A program made the translations under genes and the position numbers. The notes beneath the pieces are model-generated. The model saw only the letters and a list, made by a program, of their open reading frames with translations. It was not told the DNA's origin and searched no databases. From Silene latifolia (taxonomy: Eukaryota > Streptophyta > Magnoliopsida > Caryophyllales > Caryophyllaceae): a stretch of DNA of 64,000 nucleotides. Of this stretch, positions 24,985-37,773 are shown piece by piece (position 1 is the first letter of the stretch; each line of letters begins with the position of its first letter). The stretch lies in NCBI RefSeq assembly GCF_048544455.1, contig NC_133532.1:14758948-14822947 (forward strand), in the 5' to 3' direction.

Positions 24985-26688
24985 CTGAAACAGCCAGAAT
25001 TTTTTGTATTGAAAAATTAGCTTCAGTACATTAGCAATTATACTGGAAAAACGACAGCGCACTTCCAAACATATACGGACGCTCAACTGAATAACCATAT
25101 AGACGCAAAGAACTTCTACATCTGACTTATGAGGATCGCCTAATTGCTCATTCTCCTACTCCACTTATTCCAGACAGTATTTGACCTGATTTGACTATAC
25201 CTAAAAACAGTTTGGTAATTAGACAGGGTTTCACAACAGAGACGAGTATATGATTTTAGTACTTTGTAAGTAAACACCATGAGATCACACTGCAGATATT
25301 GTAACAAGATGTACTTTGTAAGTAAACACCATGTAGATGTCAACTAACTCCGTATATTATAGCAAGGGCCATAACTAAGTTACACCTTCAACAATTAGAC
25401 AAGAATGTCAATGACAACTAAACACATTGCTACAGCTCATTAAAAATCCAATGCTAGTTATAGCTTCTTTCTGTTCCAATCAGCTATACAAACATGCGTT
25501 GACCAGAGTAAGAACTAACTAAGTGACACATATCTTTCAGTGGCACTTAAAATCTAACAACTCAAGCTCCATGACCAAGATTTTGTATTTCTTTTATCAT
25601 CTATCTATCTGATGTCTCAACCACCCTTCCCACGATTGTAATAGGAATGGACACCTAGGTATATGAATCACCTACAACAGACATGGATGAAAGCAGCAAA
25701 ACCCCGTTTAAACACTTTAACAACTCGGAAACTTCCAACACAGCAGAGTCGCATCGACAAAAGTATGAATGCAGAGCCCTCTAGAAAAGTTTTGCATTTG
25801 GCCTTACAAAACTTCACACAACTACTAGCAACTATCTAGCACTCATTCTGCAGAAGATAAAATACTAATATACCACGTGCAAATCAAAACCTCCATGATC
25901 CAATTCAGAGTCTTAAGCATCCAGCCGATAATCGCTAATATAACATTGATTACATCCGTGCTAATTAGTTCCGTGTGAGACCGTTGTCCACTTACAACCA
26001 AATCATTAATTCATTTGCGAAATGTGGTATATAACATGAAACGAGTCATGTGATTTCTTGTACATCTTTGCACTCATACATTCATCATTTCATCTCATCA
26101 TGAGCTACAAAATTTACAACTAGCCCTTGTGCAATACAACACATGGATTAAGAAAATTCCATAAATCATAAATAAGCCTGATTAACTTAAGAAAATCACT
26201 ATTCATTCATCAGACTCAAAACCCTAGTAACATATACAACAACATTACCCAAATGCATCAATAGCTCCCTGCAAATTGCAGGGTAAGGGGGTTGGATGTA
26301 CGCAGTCTTACCCTCGTGTTATCACCACAAAGCTACTGTTTCCGATTGATCCAAGATGAAACTGCAGCCTATAAACTGAAAAAATTAAACCCCTTCTCTG
26401 GATCCACAAATTCACATAAATCCCAACTCCCAAGTTCATTTCCTTAAAATTTCTATAAGCTCATCAATTGACAGTAGTTACACAATCAATAACATAACTT
26501 CTAAAATATTATCAAAATCCAATCAAAACCCACAAACACAAACATGATTACAAACACAACAAAACATCAATTAACATAAAAAGATATGAACTTTGATGCA
26601 AACCCATGAATCTGATCCAAACAACAAGCATGAAACACAAAAGGGTTAACAAAAATGGTGCTCAAGATTCAATACATAATCATTTTAC
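24985..26688 (-). other. Intron in the 5' UTR of the ERS1-like gene
   Basis: On the minus strand a donor AAG|GTAAAATG at about 26689 and an acceptor TTTCAG|GTCGAAAC at about 24985 bracket 1.7 kb without coding, ending 18 nt before the start codon. Introns in the 5' UTR are usual for ethylene receptor genes. No transposon ends are seen within it. Confidence 0.6.
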
Positions 26689-26810
26689 CTTGAAAAAATT
26701 GGATTTTTAAAGTTAAAGCTATAAAATGGTGATCACATTTTGCAAAAATTAAAGGGTAAAGAGAAGTGTAATAAGGCAAGGGAAAGATTTGGTAGTTGGG
26801 GAATTGTATT

Positions 26811-26819
26811 GTATATAAG
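26811..26819 (-). promoter_or_regulatory. TATA box of the ERS1-like gene
   Basis: CTTATATAC on the minus strand, about 120 bp upstream of the inferred 5' UTR splice donor. A CT-rich tract on the same strand (26838-26885) lies just upstream. Position and sequence suit a core promoter. Confidence 0.5.
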
Positions 26820-27513
26820 AAGCGCGCCGTGACTTGTTGAAAGAGAAGGGGAAAAGGAGAAAGATATAGAGAGAGAAAGAGATTGCTTTACAAAAGGGCA
26901 AGTATGATATGAATAAGGTGAGCAAGCGTTGACAGGATGAAGAAATTTTTGATTCAACAACAGTTTACTATGGAAAAGGGTAGTGTATGTGTACACTCTT
27001 AGTCAATCACCGTTTGTGGATTTTTTATTTTTTTATTAAAAAAATTGACAATTATTGATATTTTTTTAAGGGATGTTATGTTATCCTGTATCTCTAATGC
27101 TCGTTTAATGTGTGAAAGATCTTAGCTCGGTTTTTCTCGGTTAAAGGAATTGAGTTGAATTGAATTGAACTGGGATTGAGTGAACCTGAGTTGAAGTGAA
27201 TGAAAAGTTGAACAAAAATGAATTAGAATTAAGTTAAATCAAAATGAGCTTAAATTAAGTTAGAAAGAACATGCATTTTAAAGTCTTTATAATCAACTAT
27301 GCGGATGGCATTTAAACCAAATGTGAAAGATAAAAGTCGTAGAAACGTTGAAAGTTGTCGCTAAAATTGAATTTTCATTCGTCAATGTATTTGTCGATTT
27401 ATTCAGATTATCTTGATGTTTACAATAATAAGTTATAATCGGTGTGAAATATATGTGATGCAACAATTCTATTATTATGTTTGTTTCTTAACGACTATCA
27501 AGTGGTTCACAGT

Positions 27514-28135
27514 CTAGGGATGGCAATGGATCTCGAATCTTGTCCAGATCCAGATCTAGATCCAACTGGTCAGATCTGGATCTCAATATTCAGGATCTAG
27601 TGGATATGGATATGGATCAGATGTATATGCATAAAAACGGATCCGGATATGGATCTATATGGTCGAAATCCAGATCCTACCCTAATCCATTTTTATTGTA
27701 TTTTAAAATGAAATTTAAAAAATGAGTTAAAGAAATAGTAAAACTTTTTTCTTAAATTTTTTTCATATACTAAGCTATGATTTCTTTCTCATCTACATTT
27801 TTCAATTGCAAAAATTCTTTGTTATCGCTACTGTATTTTATGAAACTTTATTTCGATATCTTTACAACCTTATTTTTAACATTTGTAGTCTAATATAAAA
27901 AAAAAAAAAATAGAATGGTAAGTTGTAGTATAACCCAAAAAATAATATTTTAATATTTAAAATATGATTTTTTTACCATAAAATGGATACGGAATTGATC
28001 CAGATCCAGTCCATATCCTGCGGATCTAGATATGGATTTGAGAATTTCAGACCTTATGAACATGGACGGGATCTAGATCCACTATAAGACATAAGGATCT
28101 GGATCCTATAGGATCTTATCCATTATCATCTTTAG
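27514..28135. mobile_element. hAT-type MITE with 8-bp target duplication
   Basis: CTAGGGATGGCAATGGAT at the left and the inverse of CTAAAGATGATAATGGAT at the right are 18-bp inverted repeats with four mismatches. Flanking TTCACAGT (27506-27513) and TTCACACT (28136-28143) are an 8-bp target duplication with one change, diagnostic of hAT. Both subterminal regions are full of GGATCTAGATCC-like palindromes. 622 bp, no transposase. Confidence 0.75.
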
Positions 28136-28266
28136 TTCACACTAACGCAAAATCCACTTTATTAAGTGCAAATACAAAACTACACTAACTTATTAAGCAT
28201 ATTTGGAGGTTTACCCAATGTACATTTATTTTTTACAAGGAGAGGCGAACGCCGATAGTAGAAAAA

Positions 28267-29592
28267 TTAGTTAACTTTTACATGGGGAATAACTGTCCTA
28301 AGTACATATTCACGAAGAATAGAGCGAAGCTCCATAAATGGATAATCCAAAACATTAAGTTGTGTGCTTGAGTCAACCCCTCGATTAGTGAGTCCGATGC
28401 TAGCCTTATTAACATCCTTGTAAATATGCTTTAGCTTGGTCGACCATCCCTCGTCCTTCATAAGATCCTTACATCGTTTGACTAGTGACCTTAAATTGAT
28501 GATAAATTGTTTATCCTGAACTAATACAAGTGGCATTGTCCATATATAACAAGTTTATCAATAAAGAGATACTAAGCTCTTTCCAAACCAGCAGATAGAA
28601 CCTAAGTTCGCCTCATCGACGTAGAGTGACCCCAAGAGAAGTAAAAGGCCGAAATGAATTTGCCCGTCTCGAAATCCAACAACTACTGCCTATTGGACCT
28701 GAATTGCCCTTAGAGCAGTGGCAAATCTAAGATTTATGAAATGGGGGCGTTTAATAAAATTTATAACATAGAAAAACGCCAAAATATAATTACTCGATCA
28801 GGGTCGCCCCGACATTTAACAAATAATATGAATGTCAATATGTTTATGGTTAGACGGTATTACAATAACTTATGGGACATTATTTTACAAACAAAAACGA
28901 AAGATACTCACGTTTGTAAAGATCTCACTTGAAAGCTTTCCCTAAATAAAAAAAATTGCTTAGACAATCATATTAATAAATGAAAGAATCATTTTAAACT
29001 AGGGAAAAAAATTCAAGAAAGTAATTAATGAAAAATGGTCGAAATTTTAGGGAAAAAAAAAGAAAAAGAAAACAAGAAAGTATTACCATCTTACCAAATA
29101 CACTATATGCTTCTCACTTAGAAATTTATTTAATTATCGTATATTCATAACTTTTTTAAACAACTCTTGCCCGTGGGGGCTTGGTCCCAGGTTGCTTTGA
29201 TGGTGGATGATAGTTTCTACCAGTGAGCCACCAAGGTTTGGTATAATATTAGCACACAAAAAAAAATATCTGTTATTTCTCAAATTAATGGGGTGCCTTA
29301 GAGTCACTATTAATATTAAATAGAAACCAACCATGTGGAGGGGTAGCCATCTAATGAGGACCTTCCTACTACCAGCTCTCGGACGGGATATTAATACTGA
29401 GAATTTATCAAAAACTCGCTGATAGATCTCCAATTGGTGAAATAAAAAAGAGCGGTGAAGGACTAGATTGTCTTCAGCTCTTCCATAAACAATTTTGTTT
29501 CGCCATCTCCAAAGCCACCAACATGTTATTATGAACTGTAAAGAGCAATCACTTGATGTAAATGAATAATTATTACTTGTGTTGTTTACCAC
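28267..29592 (-). mobile_element. LINE (L1 clade) remnant, RNase H end, minus strand
   Basis: Minus-strand frame 29592-29134 reads FIITCWWLWRWRNKIVYG, the tether before the RNase H domain in plant L1 elements. Frame 28536-28267 reads STKLKHIYKDVNKASIGLTN, the end of that RNase H domain (usually HxxREANxxADxLA). The active-site part between them is lost, and 28700-29130 carries unrelated AT-rich sequence, perhaps a MITE starting near GCAGTGGCAAATC. A dead fragment. Confidence 0.6.
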
Positions 29593-29814
29593 TCACTCAG
29601 AGAAAAGGACGATAATATAGAAGAAGTTATACAACGCAAAGTCACCTACTTGGCTGCAAATAGCACGTGAAAGGGGTCAAGAGCGAAGTACGTGTTCGGT
29701 TTTTTCCTCTTCGCATTGACATCCCGGTCACAGGCGCACAACGGATTGTTGGTCATCCAATCCCACTCTGAACTCTATTCACACTACACATAATTCAATC
29801 ACTGACCAAATGAA

Positions 29815-30186
29815 CATTCTAATTTTTTTACTGCACTGGAGGGCTTACATTGGGTCATTTTTAGAAGTCAAGAGCAGGTTGCTTGATAAGTACTTGGGAA
29901 TGTCAGCCATTATTAGAAGGAGTAAGGTAGGAGGCTTTTCGCCTCTCAGGGAGCGGATTTGGAAGAAATTAAAAGGGTGGAAGAAAAAAAAATTATCCTT
30001 TGCGAGGAGAGAAATTATCATAAAAGTTGTGGCCCAAACAATTCCCACCTATTGGGTTTATTTAAGATCTCTAACACCATTTGTTTGAATTTGAATAGTG
30101 AGAAGATCAAATTTTGGCGGGGTCATAACGATGAAGAACGTCACATCTATTGGGTAACATGAAATAAGCTATGTAAAAACAAAGGT
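29815..30186 (+). mobile_element. LINE reverse transcriptase fragment, plus strand
   Basis: Reads DKYLGMSAIIRRSKVGGF, then LKGWKKKKLSFARREIIIKV, the conserved segment after the palm of plant L1 reverse transcriptases. After a frameshift near 30070 the frame continues KIKFWRGHNDEERHIYWVTW. Both ends are missing. It faces away from the other LINE fragment, so the two are separate insertions or the locus was rearranged. Confidence 0.7.
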
Positions 30187-30187
30187 G

Positions 30188-30550
30188 ATAGGTCTATTTT
30201 ATATATAGTTTAACTCCCTATTTTAACTCGGTTTTATTTGATTATTGCACTTCTATAAGTGTATTTATGAGCTAATTCCGTGTTCTAGGTGTTTTGCTTG
30301 TATTCGTTGCATTTTGTAGGTAAAGAAGCCTTTTGTAGCTTTTTCCCGTCAAATTAGCAATCACCCAAGTTCACGAGGCTAATGAGAGCAAGTCTTGACC
30401 ATGAAGGAGCGTTTTGGGGAGAATTGGAAATCACGAGCATGAAGAAACCAACTTTGGTTGGTGTACAAGTAAAGCCCAATTAAAAGTCAAAGTGAAGTTA
30501 AGAGCATGCATTGGATCTGTAATACCTCAGATTTATGAGTTGTTGGGTAC
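30188..30550 (+). mobile_element. LTR fragment, possibly Tat/Athila type
   Basis: Starts TGATAGGTCTATTTTATATA. Its layout (TGAT start, AT-rich lead, then GCATTTTGTAGG and AAGGAGC-like motifs) resembles the start of the LTR at 57221. It is cut by the CACTA end at 30551. Fossil; family assignment uncertain. Confidence 0.3.
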
Positions 30551-31572
30551 ACTAGTAGAAAAAGTCTCATTGACATCGGTTATTTTAGCCTATTTACATC
30601 GCTTTTGTGGCGATGTTTCTGGGGGCGACGTATTTAGTATTTTTAGCTAAACATCGGTTTCAGAACCGATGTAAATAGTATAAAATTAACATCGATTATG
30701 GATAAAAGCGATGTTAATAGTGTTTTAATTACATCGGTTTTGGTCTAAAACCGATGTAAATAATATATTATTAACATCGGTTATAGGTGAAAAGCGATGT
30801 TAATAGTGTCTCAATTACATCGGTTTTGGTCTAAAACCGATGTAAATAGTATATTATTAACATCGGTTATAGGTGAAAAGCGATGTTAATAGTGTCTCAA
30901 TTACATCGGTTTTTGTTTGAAACTGATGTAATGTAAATGGCATTTTTACATCGTTTTGTCTGAAACTGATGTATGAAACTAATGTAGTATGATTCAGAAT
31001 GACGATTTACTCTTAAGCTATTTGTGAATTTTTACCTTTGTTAGGGGCCTGCAAAATGAATCAATATAAAAATAACAACCCTGCATCTCATTCCTTCCAA
31101 CAATTTTAAACATAACTACATATTTATTATACCAAAAAAATATCATAGCGTATACAATTCCGTCCATTCAAAATAATTTAAAATGTACACTACAAGCTTC
31201 TACGACGCAAAATGTGTATTTTCAATTACAATTTCTAGAAATCTAAATCATACATACTCTAGACGTTCTTTCCACAATAAAGCGACCAAAGCTCTCGAAC
31301 CTCGTTCATTTGTTCAATTGTCATTTGCGAACCTGAAACACACTACATACAAGAACAAGGATTATTAGGCCACACTTAGAAAATACGAACAATATCTACA
31401 CATAGACATTCTATACGAACAATATCTATACATAAAAATTCAAACAGTTCGAGACAATAGATCAAGCTACCTTTACTATGTCGTCCTCTAATGATGCGTA
31501 ACGTACAATAATATCATACATCCACTTCATAACATAATAACCGCACTCATAACTCTGCGGCTGTTGAGGGCA
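30551..31572 (-). mobile_element. CACTA transposon end with protease-coding exons
   Basis: CACTAGTAGAAAAAGTC at 30551 is a CACTA terminus. From 30578 to 30985 it is followed by about ten subterminal motifs (ACATCGGTT and AACCGATGT) in both orientations, several in near-perfect hairpin pairs. Minus-strand protease exons follow (separate entry), so this is the 3' end of an element transcribed leftward. I could not find the other terminus before 34.3 kb. The element probably continues right but is decayed. Confidence 0.65.
31259..31572 (-). pseudogene. CACTA-encoded Ulp1/C48 cysteine protease, last two exons
   Basis: Exon 31572-31471 reads CPQQPQSYECGYYVMKWMYD and ends SLEDDIVK at a GT donor. 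The Cys of ECG is the expected catalytic cysteine of C48 (Ulp1-like) peptidases, a domain often carried by plant CACTA and Mutator-like elements. Exon 31332-31259 follows an AG acceptor and reads MTIEQMNEVRELWSLYCGKNV then stop, the usual EVRELW tail. Upstream exons with the catalytic His and Asp were not found, so this is probably a remnant. Its role in transposition is unknown for the family. Confidence 0.6.
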
Positions 31573-34305
31573 CTACATTTATACAAAATCAAGAGTAAGT
31601 AGACAACCAACAAGGACAATCAGGTTGCTTTTGCTCGAGCACTACATTTATACAAAATCAACAGTAAGTAGACAGCTGACAAGGACATACAAATATATGT
31701 CCTTAATATTCACTTGTCAAAACCTTGAACCTTTCCTTATTTTATAAGAACATACCCCAACATGTCCTTATTTTATAAGGAACATACCCACAAAATAATA
31801 ACCAAGTCTCACATGTGCCCATAAATAAGGAACATACCCTAATATAACTATAAAGGCTCCTTAACATTGCCATCATATAATTATAAAGACTGCATCAAAG
31901 TAAGGCTGCATCAAAGAATTATAACCTCAATACCCTGCATCAAAGAATTATAACCGCAACATTAGTTACCAGATTTTTATTCGCGGAATTGAGGCTAACC
32001 CATAAACATTCCTAGGCAAGTGATAAAAATGGCCACAATAACGACGTGAACATGGCGGTAAAACATAATCCCATAGACTCTTAGAACATGATTCTTAAAA
32101 CTCTTATCAAAAACTGCCTAATGTTCCAAATATAGTACGAGTAGTGTATACGACTTCAAAGTATGAATATAAAAAAAAATCCAGGAAAAATGCACAGTTA
32201 TCAGGAAGTTATCAAGAAGAGCTAAAGAGGACACTATCATGACGACCAAGCATGTCGGATTTAAGTTCCTTGATATTTGATGGAAATTAAGTTATAATTT
32301 GGTGGGATGGTAACGGAAATTGTTATAATTTGGTTTTAGTATACGACAACCTTTTCATTCTTATGAGCTTACCAAACAAAAACAGCAAGTACTACCTAGT
32401 ACCAACATCAAAGCTCTGTACTTGTGAAGGAATAATCCAGAATTCTATAGCTACAAACATTTACAGGACAAAAGTCGCCAAAAGAAAGCACAAACACATA
32501 ATTTGCAGCTTCAAAATGAGTCTAAATAAAGAGAGGGTATGGACCTGAATAAGAGTAAATGTCAAACTCATCTGAACAAGCGTAAATGCTAAATTGAAAG
32601 TCTGCCTCTTAGATTCGGTTAACAACGTAACGATAAGGATATATTAGAAACTAGTGTGTTGACACTCACCGTCAGTATGAGTATGAGCTAGTATGAGTAT
32701 GAGTATGAGCTGAGACTGAACAAACTCATCCATGTCGTGGAGTCCACCAACTGTCCATCAACTCATCAAGAAAGTAAAAAAAAATAGGCACAAATGTTCA
32801 ATATAGCAGTGGTTCAAGCTTAACAGATAGAAGTTTGAATATCGTAATTCAATACGACAACTTGAAACCATTGCGGTGGAGCTAAAATGTCGATAATAAA
32901 TCATTAGAACAACAAAAATAACATTTATCTAGGCAACGGTTAAGCTAAGAGATTCAGTGATAGTGAAATTATCATTTACATACCTTTGTAAAAGTTGTAA
33001 AAATAAATGGAGCCATGAAGTCTAACTTCAATAAAAGCCCCATAAGGTACCTTCGGGCTTCATCCAAGGTGAGAAAGTATAATAATTAGAAATAAGCAAA
33101 GATACACTTAAACCCAACTGATATCTACGAACAGATGTACAAGAGGCAAAAGACACATGATGCATACAACATCAAAATCAGAATACTCGACCAAAAGAAT
33201 ATGATACTAATCTGTACTTAAGAGAAACTATCAATATAGGGAAAATCAAATAGAGATAGTATAAAGATTTCCCACAAAAGAAAAAATATAACTAGTTAAG
33301 AACCAAATTAATTATTCATTTAACTATTTGGCTTTAGAAATTTTACCTGGCAAGCCTAAAAGTTTCATAAGCATTGGATATTTGTAGTACATATAAAATT
33401 AAATAGAAGGGAAGTAAAATATTTTTGATAGGTAAATCATATTCCACATTATTCATTCTGAAAAAAATAGCTGTTTCATTTCGGAAATTGCCATTAAAAC
33501 ATTCATGTTCATTACCTGACCACATGAACAATGATATAGTGCTCACAAATCCGTCATATGGCCATGTAATAATATACTGGTACTTATCCATTGAACTATC
33601 TATCTTTGTAAGTCAAGTACACTTACAAGAAGTACGAGTTTTTTGACTGTAACACAAGGCTTGTTTAACATTCAAACATTATTATAATTCCTATACAATG
33701 AGGTCCTTGAAATATACCAACGGAATCAAACTGACTTTCAAATCTTCAACCTCGCCCATGAATCCTTGTATTTAACACATAAGGAGTGATAATTTACCAA
33801 TAGTGATGGCTAAAATAATCAAATGGAAGGTACTATTGACATGATTTGATGAAAAAAATAAACGAATAAAACAACAATGTTAACTCAAGCAAAGAAAACG
33901 GACACTAGCACTTCATAGAGAAATAAGAGGCAGAGAGGGGCAAAGACACAAGCTTTTTATTACCATACGAAGCTAGAAGATGGAAAATAGTCATTACCAT
34001 ATTTAAGGCAACTTAGTTGTCGTAAAAAATAAAGCACTCTAATTTAACATATTTAAGTCAACTTAAGTGACAAAAGTTTGTCCATCCGCAGCAATACCCC
34101 TGGATAATGCCAAGGGATGACTATTTGTTATTGCGAAATCATCGTATTAAGAGGAAGTTCGCTCCTAATTTAGCAAGAAACCTTCAGTATACTGACTCAT
34201 AAACGCTAACCAGCATGAACTTTCGTAAACTAAGTACCACGACACTTGAGTTCAGACTTTACCGGTGTTGAATCAGGACTTGACTCTCCTTCGTACAAAT
34301 GGGCT
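31573..34305. other. AT-rich region without recognised genes
   Basis: Probably the decayed interior of the CACTA element. Short direct repeats (GCACTACATTTATACAAAATCAA at about 31570 and 31639; TGAGTATGAGC near 32680-32710) are seen. No protein domain is recognisable on either strand. Confidence 0.4.
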
Positions 34306-34316
34306 AATCGAGTAGG

Positions 34317-35190
34317 GCTTACTCTGTCGAGTAAGTTAGTTTTACATTCTGGAGTACGTTCTGCCTAATGGGTACTCGATCGAGTAGCGGTAACTCGATC
34401 GAGTAGGCGGTACTCGATCGAGTACCTTTGTTACTCGATCGAGTACGTCGGGTTATACGTGTTTTTGGCAGGGTTTGATAGCAACGCGTGAAAAGTTGTA
34501 TAAAGTGAATTCATCAATTCTTTTACCCTTTTCAATTATTTCTTAACATTTTACAAAAGAAAACAAACAACGACCTTCTCTCTTCACTCATTGCTATCAA
34601 ATCAAAGGGGTTAGGGTTGTCGGATTTCGGAGTTCTTAATACCGTTGAGATTGTCGTATTGTGGGTAAGATCCTTGTACCATTTTTATGTCAATTCGTTA
34701 ATATTGTTTAAACTTTAATTGGGTGAATTGGGGGTTATTGGTGTAACACTACGGTCTTCTATGTCTTTGGGTACTCTATCGAGTGAGGTTTACTCTGTCG
34801 AGTAAGTATGTTTGGTTTACGAAACAATGTTCTGCTGTTGGGTACTCGATCGAGTAAGTGTGGCACTCGATCGAGTAAGTTACTCGATCGAGTAAGTTAC
34901 TTACTCGATCGAGTAAGTTGGTTTTACGGGTTGTTTTTGACGGGTTTTGATAGCAACGTGAGAAAGATATATAAACTTAATCCGTCGATCAGGTTTTTTT
35001 CATTTTTACACTTTTCTAAACTTCACAAAGACAAAACAAAGTTACGTTGCTTCTCTTTATCTCATTGCTATCAAATCCTAAGGGCTAGAGTCGTCGAATC
35101 GTTGTGTTCTTTATGCCGTTGAGACCGTCGTAATGTGGGTAAGATCCTAGTATAGTTTTTATGTTGTTTCATTGATTTTGGTTGAAACCC
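34317..35190 (+). repeat. Tandem duplication with about 470-bp period
   Basis: TTACTCTGTCGAGTAAG at about 34319 and 34790 starts two aligned units. Each has four CTCGATCGAG sites, then TTTTTGRCRGGKTTTGATAGCAACG, a CTCATTGCTATCAAATC stretch and TAAGATCCT. The copies differ by scattered substitutions. Confidence 0.7.
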
Positions 35191-35235
35191 TAATTGGGTA
35201 AATTGGAGGTTTTGGCAGTATTGTGTTTATTAGAT

Positions 35236-37167
35236 CACTACAAAAAAACAAGTACCATAGCGACGGAAAATTCCGTCGCAAAAAGGGATAATCCGTCGCA
35301 AAAAAAGGATTTGCGACGAATAACAAGCGTCGCATACTTTCGTCGCAAAATTAATTTTTGCAATGGAAATTCCGTAGCAGCATAACTTTGCGACGGATAT
35401 TTCCGTCGCAACAAAATTTGCGACGGTTTCATCAAAATTCCAAAGTCAACTCAAAAGTCAAGGTTTGCTATTTCCGTAGCAAAATGCCCAATTCCGTAGC
35501 AAATGTACCTTTACATTCACCTGTTTTTTCAGTTTTCAGCTCCTCTAAATGCCCTACAGAACTCTTTTTTTTTTTTAAACTCAGCTCCTCGAGTAATGTC
35601 AACAACCCAACACCACAAATGACAATACAACAATTCATCTCGAATAAAAATATTTCATATCTAAAAAAAGGTTACATTTGTTTAACTTTACATAGTTAAG
35701 CTAAATAAAGAAAGTACAACATTTGTGACGCTAAATAAGTCTACAATCCAACTAATAGTCGTTCAACTACACGGGGTGAATGGGATGAGATGGGTAGGAG
35801 TATACTTCTGGTTGTCATGAGAAAAAGGATTGCGGTTCATGGCTTGTCCGAGATCTCTTGTACTTGCATGTTTTGGCTGCTTCTTTTGTACTTGGCCAGT
35901 GGTGAAGTGGTGATGTTGTCCGTGTTACCTGCATAAGTAGAACAATGTGACAATGGATGAAGTCAATTTCTCAGAACAAATTTCATTTCAATGTGACAAT
36001 GGAATTGGCAAACAAAAATACGTCAGCATCTTAAGATGAAGTCAAAATCAAGTGTAATGCAAAGTAATTCATTAGATTAAGAGGTGGCAGTAATGACTAA
36101 TGAGTTGACCAACATTTAAAAAATAGATGCACAAAACTACTGACCTCAAGTGAATTGGGTTATACTTTATAGAGATATGTGATGACTTTTGTCGTAACCT
36201 GCACTTGATAACAATTAAAGCATGAAATCATTGTGACGATCTCTAACTAAAAAAGACGTAATTTTCGGCTCAAATTACTCCCACAAGCGTTTAAACTCAA
36301 GACTCGTTCATCATTCATTCGTATTTTAACCACTCAAATCAACGCATTAGCATAATACGGAATTACGTAGTACTCCATAAAACTTAACACAATCTACAAT
36401 TGCACATTATTTCACAAAAAAACAAACAAAAACCGAAGTGAAACTAATTATGCCAAAACTAAACTAAACAAACCAACTCTAAAACTACACTAATTAATTA
36501 AAACATCAAGGATTTAATTAAAAATTAGACTAAGTAAACATACTTGGGGTGATTAGAGGCAGTAGTAGACGGCAGATGCGTCGTCGGTGGTCAGGCAACG
36601 GTGGATGTAGCGGCGGCGGGCGGACGGAGCAGCGGCAGTCGGTGAAAAGAGAGAGGAGAAGAGAAGAGGGAGAATGGAAAATGGAGAAGGGAGAAGGGAG
36701 AAGAGAGTGGTGGCAGTCAATGAGGGTGGGTGGTGGTGGTGAGGGATGGTGATCGGTGTGGGGGTGGCCGGAGAGAGTAGATCGGGTTTTAGGGTTTGAT
36801 AACTTGGGGAAATTATTGAAATGAGGAAGTGGGGGGAGTGAGGGAGCAGTGACAATCCTATAAAGGAAGTCTGCGACGGAAATTCCCGCCAGGTCAATAT
36901 TTGGGGTTCATGGCTTGTCCAAGATCTCTTGTACTTGCATGTTTTGGCTGCTTCTTTTGTACTTGGCCATAGTGAAGCCATCACAATCGTTCCCGCCAGG
37001 TCAATATTTGGGGCGCTTTTTATTATATTTGCCTGCAACGGATGTACCGTCGCATATCCGTCGCAAGGTTTAATTTCCGTCGCATAATCCGTCGCAAGGT
37101 CAATTTTGTGACGGAGTTGAGGTCCGTCGCAACATTTCCGTCGCTATGAGACCTTTATTTTGTAGTG
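35236..37167. mobile_element. Non-autonomous CACTA element
   Basis: CACTACAAAAAAACAAG at 35236 and TTTTGTAGTG ending 37167 are the termini. Both ends carry arrays of TTGCGACGG / CCGTCGCAA subterminal motifs. The flanks do not give a clean 3-bp duplication (GAT left; GAT one base off at right). The interior holds no transposase. A 65-bp segment (CTTGTCCGAGATCTCTTGTA and onward) occurs at about 35840 and again at about 36908, and a CG-rich block at 36550-36790 encodes low-complexity protein on both strands. It looks like acquired gene sequence. Confidence 0.75.
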
Positions 37168-37773
37168 CGATGGTGATTGTATGATTGCATGTTTGATAGG
37201 AGGTGATTTCGTTGAAGAACGATTTTGATTAGTTGATTGTGACGATCTTGGTGATTGCTTTTCCAGGTAGGGTTTTCCTACTCGGTTATTGTTACATGTA
37301 TATTAGATGGTTGATTGGTTGTTAATAGTTGGTTAATGACATTTATCTATATCGTATTTGAATTGGTAATTGTTGATGTTGTAGTTAATTGTTGTTGTTT
37401 GTCTATAGTTCGCGAGGTGCGCCCTCGGCTGAGTGAAGTCACTTACGGAGTGGCTTCACGCCCTTAATTCGCTCTATGTGGAACCCGCCACAAAGGAGAT
37501 GTGCACATTAATGAACATGGGTTATCGCTCGGATGAGATGAGCGGGATTAGGTGGGTATGGCTGCGGTCCCCCACTGGCGGCGAGGAATATCTGTTGCGA
37601 TGAGTATTCTGGCAGGACTACACACTTTAGTGTGTAGTCAGGTGTGTGGAGATATAATGGAGTTGGGAGTTGTGTGTTGTTTGTATATTGTGTATTGTGT
37701 ATCTTGATTTGTTTAATTAGTAACTGACCCCGTTTAAATGTTTTAAAAACTGTGGTGATCCATTCGAGGGTGG

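Larger units (their letters stand above)
34306..37773 (+). mobile_element. LTR-like repeat with TCGATCGA palindromes, interrupted
   Basis: A non-coding repeat with eight exact CTCGATCGAG sites, TATA-like sequences, and a GC-richer part (37400-37640) with CGGCTGAGTGAAGTCACTTACGG-like motifs. TGTAACACTACGG at 34743 looks like a chromovirus-type LTR start. The same unit seems to resume at 58690 after the large insertion. Best read as a solo LTR or LTR pair fragment, already a fossil. It hosts the CACTA element 35236-37167. Family uncertain. Confidence 0.4.

Noticed and set aside
32641-32660. ACTAGTG as right end of the CACTA element starting at 30551
   Set aside because: The bases before it do not invert the left TIR CACTAGTAGAAAAAGTC, and no subterminal repeats lie nearby.
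36549-37038. Frames of 67 and 161 codons inside the small CACTA element
   Set aside because: Low-complexity Arg/Gly or Pro/Ser/His-rich translations on both strands of a CG-rich block; no domain.
35233-37171. Clean 3-bp target duplication for the small CACTA element
   Set aside because: Left flank GAT and right flank CGA do not match unless the right end is shifted by one base, so I do not claim it.
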